23,671 nucleotides of DNA from UBA8437 sp963578885 (GTDB lineage: Bacteria; Planctomycetota; Planctomycetia; Planctomycetales; Planctomycetaceae), in the NCBI GenBank assembly GCA_963578885.1, contig CAUZEQ010000041.1:1-23671 (forward strand), written 5' to 3'. Under the pieces are notes generated by a model. The model saw only the letters and a list, made by a program, of their open reading frames with translations, did no database searches and was not told where the DNA came from. Shown here in pieces: positions 1 to 6,545 of this stretch. Numbering within the stretch: position 1 is the stretch's first letter; each line of letters opens with the position of its first letter. Made by a program: the position numbers and the translations under genes.

Positions 1-284
1 TCGGCCGTACACCGCTGGGACAGGGCAATGACGGCCGAGACCACCACCCCAACGCCTTCAGTGTCTGGATGGCCGGCGGAGGCGTGAAGGGGGGCACGGT
101 CTACGGGACCACCGACGAACTGGGCTGGGCTCCCGCCGAAGACCCCGTCCACGTCAACGACTTCCAGGCCACGCTGCTGAGACTCTTCGGGCTCGACCAC
201 GAACACCTCGCGGTCAACCACCGCGGCCTCGACGTCCGCCTGACCAACCTCGGCGGCCACGTCATCGACGACGTGATCGCCTAG
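1..284 (+). CDS. DUF1501 family protein, C-terminal fragment (5' end outside window)
   Basis: The reading frame is open from the first bases of the window (codons begin at base 3) and ends at TAG 282-284, so only the last 93 or so residues are seen. It begins with GRTP, continues with GRDHHPNAFSVWMAGGGVKGG-type sequence (bases 3-98), and ends with a DFQATLLRLFGLDHE-like segment. This is the conserved C-terminus of DUF1501 proteins, which share the alkaline phosphatase/sulfatase fold and are very abundant in Planctomycetota. In this phylum they usually sit directly downstream of a DUF1549/DUF1553 cytochrome gene, so such a partner may lie to the left. The biochemical role of the family is not established. 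The complete paralogue at 15805-17274 carries the same GRTP...GRDH block. Confidence 0.93.
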   Translation, partial: GRTPLGQGNDGRDHHPNAFSVWMAGGGVKGGTVYGTTDELGWAPAEDPVHVNDFQATLLRLFGLDHEHLAVNHRGLDVRLTNLGGHVIDDVIA

Positions 285-313
285 CCCACCCGACCTCTCC
301 CCCACCTCCAACC

Positions 314-366
314 CGTGAGATCTGCAAGGACTTGAAGCGAGACAGCGTGCCGTCTCGATTCTCACG
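314..366. terminator. Possible bidirectional terminator: nested inverted repeats between convergent genes
   Basis: The 89-base gap between the two convergent stop codons holds two nested dyads. The outer arms are CGTGAGA (314-320) and TCTCACG (360-366). The inner arms are CGAGAC (338-343) and GTCTCG (352-357) around an 8-base loop. There is no strong U-tract, so intrinsic termination is only a suggestion based on position and symmetry. Confidence 0.3.
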
Positions 367-373
367 CTTCCCG

Positions 374-1468
374 CTACGGCACGTCGTAGCCGCTGGCCAT
401 GAGCACCGCCTTGTGCACAGCCAACTCGTGCTCCAGCCCGTAGTCGTTCTCCTTCTCGCCACGCACCACCGCGGCCAGGTCGAGAAACGCGCTGATGAAG
501 ATCCCCGGACCCTTCTCCAGCGTGATCTCCTGGTACCCCGTCTTGTACCCCTCGTGCTGCTTCTCCAAAGCCAGCCGAAACGTGTTGCCGCCCAGGGGCC
601 GCAGGTCAAACGTGCCGAATTCACCGCACACGGTGAACTGACGACGACGAAATCCCTCGTACTCGATCAATGCACTGCGGATCGAAGCGATCGCGTCGGG
701 ATAGTCGAACACCGCCAACTGATTGTCCTGAAGCGGATCCTTCTTGGGATGAGTCGTCCGGCCGTAGGGTGAGACCTTCTTCGGAGCACCCAGCACGCGA
801 ACCATCGCGTCGATCACATGGCAACCGATCTCGAACATCGATCCCCCCGAAAACCGTGACAGGTTCTTGCGACTCCCGTCACCCACCTTCTTGCTCATCA
901 CCGCGTGAACTTCGAACACGTCCCCGAGCATCCCCTCGGCCACCGCCTTGTAGCACCACTGGAACGCCGTGTGGTACCGGTAGATGTAGCCCATCTGCAG
1001 GTGACGCTTCTTCTTGCCCACCTTCTTCAGCAACGCCGCAAAGTCCTTCAGGTTCTCGCCGGCCGGCTTGTCGAGGTGGATGTGCATCCCCGCGTCGATG
1101 CAACGGTTGGCCGTGGGCAACAGGTCCGGCACCTCGGTCTCGACCACCACCGCCTGCAGGCCGCTGGTGTTGAGCAGCTGTTCCTCGCTGATCACCTTCA
1201 CGCCCTGGTACTCGGCACCGATCGCCTTGCGACGCTCCGGGTCATTCTCGACGATCCCCACCAACTCGAAGTCGTCGGTGACCTGCTTGAGCTGGGCGAA
1301 GACGCCACGGGCGTGAGCGTGACCGGTGCCGATCTGGCCGATCTTGATCTTCGGCTTCTTCGCCCGGGCCACGCGGGCTGCGGTCGCGGACTGAGACGAA
1401 TCGGCTGCCAGAGCAAGACCTGCCGCGGCGGTGCCGGCCAGAAACGTGCGTCGATCAACAGCTGTCAT
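374..1468 (-). CDS. Gfo/Idh/MocA family oxidoreductase, Tat-exported
   Basis: This is a predicted 364-residue NAD(P)-dependent dehydrogenase of the Gfo/Idh/MocA family, which oxidises or reduces sugars, inositols and related polyols. The N-terminus has a Tat-type signal (RRTFLAG, residues 6-12, then an Ala-rich hydrophobic stretch). The Rossmann fold starts with IGQIGTGHAHA near residue 43. The family's usual EKP is here DKPAG (Lys at about 134). The C-terminal alpha/beta domain carries GGSMFEIGCHVIDAM, which includes the histidine typical of the active site. I chose ATG at 1468 because GAGG lies 9 bases upstream and the Tat motif follows at once; the open frame reaches 1573 but that extension looks non-coding. 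The gene is divergent from the SGNH esterase, with 148 bases between starts. The substrate is unknown. The family call is firm; export is inferred from the signal. Confidence 0.93.
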   Translation of the reverse strand: MTAVDRRTFLAGTAAAGLALAADSSQSATAARVARAKKPKIKIGQIGTGHAHARGVFAQLKQVTDDFELVGIVENDPERRKAIGAEYQGVKVISEEQLLNTSGLQAVVVETEVPDLLPTANRCIDAGMHIHLDKPAGENLKDFAALLKKVGKKKRHLQMGYIYRYHTAFQWCYKAVAEGMLGDVFEVHAVMSKKVGDGSRKNLSRFSGGSMFEIGCHVIDAMVRVLGAPKKVSPYGRTTHPKKDPLQDNQLAVFDYPDAIASIRSALIEYEGFRRRQFTVCGEFGTFDLRPLGGNTFRLALEKQHEGYKTGYQEITLEKGPGIFISAFLDLAAVVRGEKENDYGLEHELAVHKAVLMASGYDVP

Positions 1469-1616
1469 CAGAAACATCCTCGGTTGGCTTGGGGCTCTCT
1501 CGATTGTCATCTCGAGCGTGACTCGTCTCGAAACACCATACCCGATGCGGGGTACGCTCCGCATGCCACCCACGCCTCACTACAATACCTCCTCGCCCTC
1601 GCCACCAGGACGCGCC
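1469..1616. promoter_or_regulatory. Divergent promoter region between oxidoreductase and SGNH esterase
   Basis: These 148 bases separate two divergent starts and must hold both promoters. On the + strand TACAAT (1581-1586) is a good -10 candidate 30 bases before the esterase start; no convincing -35 is seen. A dyad ATGCGG (1545-1550) and CCGCAT (1559-1564) with an 8-base spacer could be an operator. AGGA at 1607-1610 is the esterase ribosome binding site. Confidence 0.4.
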
Positions 1617-2591
1617 ATGCTCACCCGCACTCGCACCCACACCGTCACACTGCTGGCCGCCTGCCTGCTGGTGCTGAGCTTCACTGCCGAGGTGACTCGG
1701 GCTGAAGTCCCGCTTGCCTTTCCGCTGAAGGCCAAGCGCGTTCTCTTTCTGGGCGATTCGATCACTCACGCCGGAGGCTACATCGCCTGGATCGAAACCC
1801 AGTGCCGGCTGCAGGGCGTCGGGCCCATGCCCCGCTTCTACAACATCGGTCTCTCCAGCGAGACCTGCTCGGGCCAGTCCGAACCGGCTCACCCCTTCCC
1901 TCGCCCCGACGTCCACGAACGGCTGGACCGGGCGCTGAAGAGAATCAAGCCCGACGTGGTCGTGGCCTGCTACGGGATGAACGACGGCATCTACCATCCG
2001 TTCTCCCAGAAGCGGTTCGAGATCTATCAGGATGGAGTCAACCGGCTGATCAAGAAGGTCCACGCCACCGGAGCCAAGCTCGTCCTGATGACGCCTCCCC
2101 CCTTTGACGCCGTCCCACTGAAGAAGCGGAAGGGAGCCCTGCGACCGGCCGGGTCCAAGCAGTTCGCCTACTTCGGCATCTACGAACACTACGACCGCGA
2201 CGTGATCTCGCGGTTCGCCAAGTGGATCATGCAGCAGAAGGACCGGGTCGAGATGGTCGTCGACCTGCACACTCCGATCACCAAGCACCTGGCCGAGAAG
2301 CGGAAGCAGAACCCGCAGTACACGCTCTCGCCCGACGGCGTGCACCCCAATCCGCTGGGCCACCGCATCCTCGGCGACACCGTGCTGCTGGCCTGGGGCG
2401 TGCCTTCGGTCGCAAAGCCGAACCCGAAACTGCTCGGCCTGATCCAGCAGAAGACCGCCATCCTGCACGACGCCTACCTCTTTGCCATCGGCCACAAACG
2501 ACCGGGAGTCAAAAAGGGGCTGCCGGTGGACGCGGCCGAGCGGAAGGCGGCAGAGTTGCTGAAGCAGGCCCAGGAGTTGATCGGGAAGTAG
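1617..2591 (+). CDS. Secreted SGNH/GDSL-family esterase/hydrolase
   Basis: This 324-residue protein has the four SGNH blocks: LFLGDSIT with nucleophile Ser48, a Gly block (YNIGLSSETC, about 76-84), CYGMNDG with Asn122, and SPDGVHPNPLGH with Asp240 and His243. Such enzymes hydrolyse ester bonds. Versions like this in Planctomycetota are often seen beside carbohydrate-degrading genes, which suggests but does not prove a role as an acetyl-ester hydrolase. Residues 1-29 form a Sec-type signal peptide (hydrophobic core TLLAACLLVLSF) with cleavage likely near TRA-E. I chose ATG at 1617 because AGGA lies 6 bases upstream and the signal peptide begins there; the open frame runs back to 1431, overlapping the divergent gene. 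The C-terminus after the DxxH block is helical and charged. The next gene starts 103 bases downstream. Confidence 0.93.
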   Translation: MLTRTRTHTVTLLAACLLVLSFTAEVTRAEVPLAFPLKAKRVLFLGDSITHAGGYIAWIETQCRLQGVGPMPRFYNIGLSSETCSGQSEPAHPFPRPDVHERLDRALKRIKPDVVVACYGMNDGIYHPFSQKRFEIYQDGVNRLIKKVHATGAKLVLMTPPPFDAVPLKKRKGALRPAGSKQFAYFGIYEHYDRDVISRFAKWIMQQKDRVEMVVDLHTPITKHLAEKRKQNPQYTLSPDGVHPNPLGHRILGDTVLLAWGVPSVAKPNPKLLGLIQQKTAILHDAYLFAIGHKRPGVKKGLPVDAAERKAAELLKQAQELIGK

Positions 2592-2694
2592 CAGAACCCC
2601 TCCTCGGGCCGACGCGACTCCCACAATGGCACCATCGCACCAGGTGCACCGCCCCGCACGACTCGTGCACCACAAATCTGCTACCCTGCCGCCC

Positions 2695-3606
2695 ATGCTG
2701 ATCGGCACGATCACCGAAGTCGTTGCTCACCTCTCACACGGCCTGGCCCTGGCCGTCATCGCCGTCGCCGTACTTTGCCTGGCCCGCGTCGTCTTCGGCC
2801 GCACCACCCGGCTGGATCCCGCGACCGAGTTGATCGAGCGATCCAATTCCGCCTACGGCCTCTACCTGGCCGCCTTCCTCGCGGGCACCGCCGTCGCCCT
2901 GGCCGGCACGCTCTTCGGTCGACAGACCGAGCCGCTGCTGCACAGTTCCCTGGCGGTTCTCTGCGAGGGTCTGCTGCTGATCGTGCTGATGAGAATCGGT
3001 TGCGAGATCAACGACCGCCTGGTCCTGACCGGCTTCAGTCTCGATGAGGAAATCTCCAACGACCGGAACCGGGGAGCGGCGTTTTGCGTGGGAGGCTCGT
3101 GCCTGGCCACCGGGCTGGTGCTCAACGGAGCACTCAGCGGCTACAGCGACGGCCTGCTGCTGGGGGTCCGCGACACGATCGTGCTCTGGGCCCTGGGACA
3201 GGTGGTCGTGGTCATCGGCGCGATGCTCTATCGACGACTGGCCCAATTCGACATCCATCAACTGATCCAGTACGACGACAACGCCGCGGCCGGATTGCGG
3301 TTCGGGTCCTTCCTGGCCGGGTTGGGGCTGGTGGTTCGAGGAGCCCTGTTGCGAGCTCCCCTGGCAGACGTCTCAAACGCGGCGGAGACTCTGCTGCTGG
3401 CCGTCGGAGGCCTGCTCGCCTTTGCAGTGCTCTACCCCGTCGTTCGTCACCTGGTGTTGCTGAGTCGTTCGAGCAACGACGAGGTGGACATGCAGGGCAA
3501 CATGTCGGTCAGCCTCGTCGATGCCGCCGTCACGCTCGGACTGGCACTGCTGATCGCACAGGCCATCGAACGCACACTGCAGGGAGTCCCCGTCGATGCT
3601 CCCTGA
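2695..3606 (+). CDS. DUF350 family membrane protein with four repeat units
   Basis: This is a 303-residue integral membrane protein with about eight hydrophobic segments. Four related units can be picked out by a polar, Asp/Asn-containing entry followed by a small-residue transmembrane helix: DPATELIERSNSAYG (about 41-55), DEEISNDRNRGAAF (about 117-130), DIHQLIQYDDNAAAG (about 186-200) and NDEVDMQGNMSVSL (about 261-274). This matches DUF350, the YjfL-type family, whose function is not known; two units is the more common size, so this is a doubled form. I chose ATG at 2695 because the hydrophobic protein begins there; the frame is open back to 2626. No strong ribosome binding site is seen. The stop codon overlaps the start of the next gene by 11 bases, so the two are very probably co-translated and may act together at the membrane. 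Confidence 0.88.
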   Translation: MLIGTITEVVAHLSHGLALAVIAVAVLCLARVVFGRTTRLDPATELIERSNSAYGLYLAAFLAGTAVALAGTLFGRQTEPLLHSSLAVLCEGLLLIVLMRIGCEINDRLVLTGFSLDEEISNDRNRGAAFCVGGSCLATGLVLNGALSGYSDGLLLGVRDTIVLWALGQVVVVIGAMLYRRLAQFDIHQLIQYDDNAAAGLRFGSFLAGLGLVVRGALLRAPLADVSNAAETLLLAVGGLLAFAVLYPVVRHLVLLSRSSNDEVDMQGNMSVSLVDAAVTLGLALLIAQAIERTLQGVPVDAP

Positions 3607-5578
3607 CACGCGCTGCACCCGGTTCCCGCGCCAACTGGCCCGCGTCATCCCCCGAATCTTCGCCGTCGGCGTGGTAGCCGGCCTGCAGTGGGCGTGGACT
3701 GCCGATGCCTGGGCACGGGCCGGGGGCGGAGGCGGCTTCGGTGGCGGAGGCGGCTTCGGTGGCGGGGGCGGCTTCGGAGGCGGATCGAGCTTTGGTGGAG
3801 GTGGCTTCAGCGGAGGTGGCGGTGGAGGCACCGCCGATCCCGTGGCGATGCTGTTTGTGGTTGCCGTTTTCGTCGTCATCTTCTTCATCCGGTTGGCTCT
3901 GGAGAAGCAGCAGTCGTCTCGTCCGCTTCGTCAGCACAAATTGACGCCACCTGCGACTCACTTCGGCAACCTGAACACGATCTCAAAGATCGATCCGTCC
4001 TTCGACTGGGACACGCTGCGGGACCGCCTGAAACTCGCCTTCCTGCAGGTCCAGGCCGCGTGGCAGAAACAGAATCTCGCACCCGTCCGGCCCTACATTT
4101 CCGACAGCATCTACGAACGCTTCTCGCTGCAGATTTCCGAGCAGATCCGCGCAGGCTACCGCGACCACATGCCCCGGATCACTGTCCTCACCAAGCAGAT
4201 GGGCCTGGCGGATGTGGAGATCACCGACCACTACGAGACGATCCACGTCTCCATCACCTGCAGCGCTGTGGACTACCGGGTCTCGCTCGACAGCGGACTG
4301 CCGATCGACGGTGCGACCACGATACCCGAGTCGTTTGTCGAAGTCTGGTCATTCATCCGTCGCCGGGGAGTCACGTCGAACCGCGAGGGAGGCGGCCTGT
4401 TCGAGGGCAATTGCCCGAACTGCGGATCGGCGCTGGAACTGAACCAATCGGGGGCCTGCACCTCGTGCGAGGCGGTCTTGCGTAACGGCGAGCACGACTG
4501 GGTGCTGGCCGAAATCACTCAATCCAGCGTCTGGCGATCACGGCCGTTGGGACAGTCGGTCGCTTCGATTGCCAGCTACCGTGCCACGCGGGACGCGGGC
4601 TTCACGCTGCAACACATCGAGGATCGGGCGTCGGTCATTTTTTGGCGCAAGGTGCTGGCCGATCGAAACGGTCGAGTCGACTCGCTCAGGAAGATGGCCA
4701 CCGACGATTTCTGCAGCGACTACGCCGAATCGCTCGGCGGTGCCCAGAGTGGTGGGCTCCGCGAATTCTGGCACGACTGTTCGGTCGGATCTGTCGAGTG
4801 TCTGGGAGTGACCTGTGACGCTGAGGCCGACTACGCGATCCTGGACCTCCGCTGGGCGGGCAACCGGCATCGCGTCGGTGCCGACGGCTCCCTGGAAGAC
4901 CTGCACAAATGGAATCGCCTCAACTCGGTGATGGTCCTCAAGCGAAACAGCGGTGTCCGATCCGACCTGGCCCGTACGATCACGTCGGCCCACTGCCCCT
5001 CGTGTGGGGCTCCCGAATCCGACATCACGTCGCACGCCTGCGGCTTCTGCAACCAGGTGGTCAACGACGGCCGCTTCGACTGGGTGCTTCACCAGTGGCT
5101 CCCCCTGCACTCGGACCTGGCCACCGAGTGGAAGACGCGGCTGACGTCCGACGGCACCGGCGACGTTTCCGTCGCGACCGACACCTCCACCCCCTCCGTC
5201 GCCGATGCACTCGATTGGGCCGTGCAGGCGGTCGTCGCCGATGGCGTGATCACCTCCGAAGAGAGCCAGGCCGTACTCGGTCTGGCCGCCCGACAGGGCC
5301 TCTCGCATGACCAGGCCCAGGCCCTGATCACACAGGCCGTCCAAAAGAAACTCGATCCGCCGGTCCCACTCAGCGACGAAGTGGGACGCGCCTGGCTGAG
5401 CATCGTCGCGGATGTCGCGGTTGCCGACGGAGATGTTGACGACGCCGAACAGGACGTGCTGCTGGAACTCGGAAAACACCTGAACATGAGCAGCTATGAC
5501 ATCAGGCTGTTGCTGGCCAAGAGCCAGGCGCGGCAGAGGCGGGAGCGGCGAACCACCCTCGGACAGGATCTGAATTGA
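3596..5578 (+). CDS. Membrane-anchored protein: Gly-rich stalk, two [Tim44-like + zinc ribbon] modules, TerB-like domain
   Basis: This 660-residue protein is modular. A signal peptide (about 15-41, RVIPRIFAVGVVAGL) is followed by a Gly/Phe repeat (43-79) and a transmembrane helix (82-100, VAMLFVVAVFVVIFFI). A Tim44-like domain spans about 131-262 (FDWDTLRDRLKLAFLQVQAAW, then FVEVWSFIRRRG). Next comes a zinc ribbon with Cys273/276 and Cys288/291 and a following GEHDWVLAEI. A second, more divergent Tim44-like unit (about 337-458, ending NSVMVLKRNSGV) leads to a second ribbon with Cys467/470 and Cys482/485 and the matching GRFDWVLHQW. The C-terminus (535-642) is TerB-like, with two helical repeats each holding ADG. 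Tim44-like domains bind membranes or proteins, and TerB-like domains occur in membrane-linked stress systems, but the role here is unknown. The start overlaps the DUF350 gene by 11 bases, and the stop shares one base with the next start. Confidence 0.87.
   Translation: MLPDTRCTRFPRQLARVIPRIFAVGVVAGLQWAWTADAWARAGGGGGFGGGGGFGGGGGFGGGSSFGGGGFSGGGGGGTADPVAMLFVVAVFVVIFFIRLALEKQQSSRPLRQHKLTPPATHFGNLNTISKIDPSFDWDTLRDRLKLAFLQVQAAWQKQNLAPVRPYISDSIYERFSLQISEQIRAGYRDHMPRITVLTKQMGLADVEITDHYETIHVSITCSAVDYRVSLDSGLPIDGATTIPESFVEVWSFIRRRGVTSNREGGGLFEGNCPNCGSALELNQSGACTSCEAVLRNGEHDWVLAEITQSSVWRSRPLGQSVASIASYRATRDAGFTLQHIEDRASVIFWRKVLADRNGRVDSLRKMATDDFCSDYAESLGGAQSGGLREFWHDCSVGSVECLGVTCDAEADYAILDLRWAGNRHRVGADGSLEDLHKWNRLNSVMVLKRNSGVRSDLARTITSAHCPSCGAPESDITSHACGFCNQVVNDGRFDWVLHQWLPLHSDLATEWKTRLTSDGTGDVSVATDTSTPSVADALDWAVQAVVADGVITSEESQAVLGLAARQGLSHDQAQALITQAVQKKLDPPVPLSDEVGRAWLSIVADVAVADGDVDDAEQDVLLELGKHLNMSSYDIRLLLAKSQARQRRERRTTLGQDLN
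3731..3784 (+). repeat. Three tandem 18-bp units encoding Gly-Gly-Phe-Gly-Gly-Gly
   Basis: Units at 3731-3748, 3749-3766 and 3767-3784 share the pattern GGCGGCTTCGGTGGCGGA with only third-position changes. They lie inside the longer glycine-rich stretch of the Tim44/TerB protein. Being in-frame multiples of 18 bases, they could expand or contract without frameshift and so vary the length of the linker between signal peptide and transmembrane helix. Confidence 0.85.
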
Positions 5579-6501
5579 TGAATCTCACCAGGCGGACTGT
5601 CTTAAAGAGAGGCGGTCTGGCCGTCGCGGCAGCGTCATCGCTGGTGGAGTCCGTGCTGGGGGACGCGCCGGCCCCGCCCAAGCCCAGACCCTCGCTGGCA
5701 GGTCGAGTCGGCATCGTCAGCGCATCGTGCAATTCGCAGTTCAAGAAACAGAGCACCAACGGGTCATTCACTCTGCTCGAATTGCCGAGAATGCTGCGCG
5801 ACGAGGCGGGGATTCGAGTGATTGACCTGAACACGTCTTCGTTCGCGTCGTTCGACCGAGCCTATCTCGATCGACTGCGACAGGCGGCCGACAAGGCGGG
5901 CTGCGTCTTGACCAACCTCAAGATGAACCAGCGCGGCATCGACATGAACAGCCCCGTCCGCACGACACGCAACAAGGCCCTGGCCGTGTACAAGCAGTCG
6001 ATCGACGTCGCCGCACATCTGGGACTCAGATGGGTGCGTCCCCTGCCTCGCGCCAACAAACCCAACATGGCCATTCACGTCGCCAGCTACCGCGAGTTGT
6101 GTGACTACGGGGCAAAGCGGAAGGTGCAACTGCTGGTCGAGAACTTCGGCTGGATGCAATCGGATCCCGATTCGGTCGTCAAGCTGGTCCAGGCCATCGG
6201 CTCAAACGTCGCCGGCTGCCCCGACACGGGAAACTGGAACAGCAACCCGCTGCGTTACGCCGGACTCACCAGCACGTTCCCGCTGGCCGTCACCTGCGAC
6301 TTTAAGGCTCGAGAACTGGGCCCCGACGGCTCGCACCCCAAGTACGACCTCAAACGCTGTTTCACCATCGGATACAAGTCCGGCTTCCGCGGCCCGTGGT
6401 GCCTCGAACACGGCCACCGCGACACCAAACGACTGATCCGCGAGCTGGTGATGCTCCATAAGATGATCGAGAAATGGACGGCCGAGTTGAAAGCCGGATA
6501 G
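5578..6501 (+). CDS. Sugar phosphate isomerase/epimerase-like TIM barrel, Tat-exported
   Basis: This 307-residue protein begins with a Tat-type signal (TRRTVLKRGG, residues 4-13, then a hydrophobic Ala/Val run). The rest resembles the xylose isomerase-like TIM-barrel family, which also includes AP endonuclease 2. Acidic and polar residues fall where the family binds divalent metal: Glu188 in LLVENFGW, Asp216 in CPDTGNW, Asp241 in TCDFKA and Glu277 in CLEHGH. The reaction and substrate cannot be read from the sequence; a sugar isomerase or epimerase acting outside the cytoplasm is the natural guess. I chose ATG at 5578, which shares its A with the preceding TGA stop; a TTG at 5575 is an alternative. 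The one-base overlap argues for translational coupling to the Tim44/TerB gene, although no functional link between them is obvious. Confidence 0.88.
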   Translation: MNLTRRTVLKRGGLAVAAASSLVESVLGDAPAPPKPRPSLAGRVGIVSASCNSQFKKQSTNGSFTLLELPRMLRDEAGIRVIDLNTSSFASFDRAYLDRLRQAADKAGCVLTNLKMNQRGIDMNSPVRTTRNKALAVYKQSIDVAAHLGLRWVRPLPRANKPNMAIHVASYRELCDYGAKRKVQLLVENFGWMQSDPDSVVKLVQAIGSNVAGCPDTGNWNSNPLRYAGLTSTFPLAVTCDFKARELGPDGSHPKYDLKRCFTIGYKSGFRGPWCLEHGHRDTKRLIRELVMLHKMIEKWTAELKAG

Positions 6502-6545
6502 GCCATCCGGATTGCGGTCGACTCGATTCGCGGGAAGACGCAATC

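Noticed and set aside
1455..2714. A 419-residue open frame on the minus strand opposite the SGNH esterase gene
   Set aside because: It mirrors the codon pattern of the esterase, whose catalytic motifs are intact, and has no recognisable domain or start signal. Long antisense frames are expected at this GC content.
4538..5479. A 313-residue minus-strand frame opposite the Tim44/TerB gene
   Set aside because: No domain-like pattern is seen, and the plus-strand protein has clear zinc ribbons and ADG repeats in the same region.
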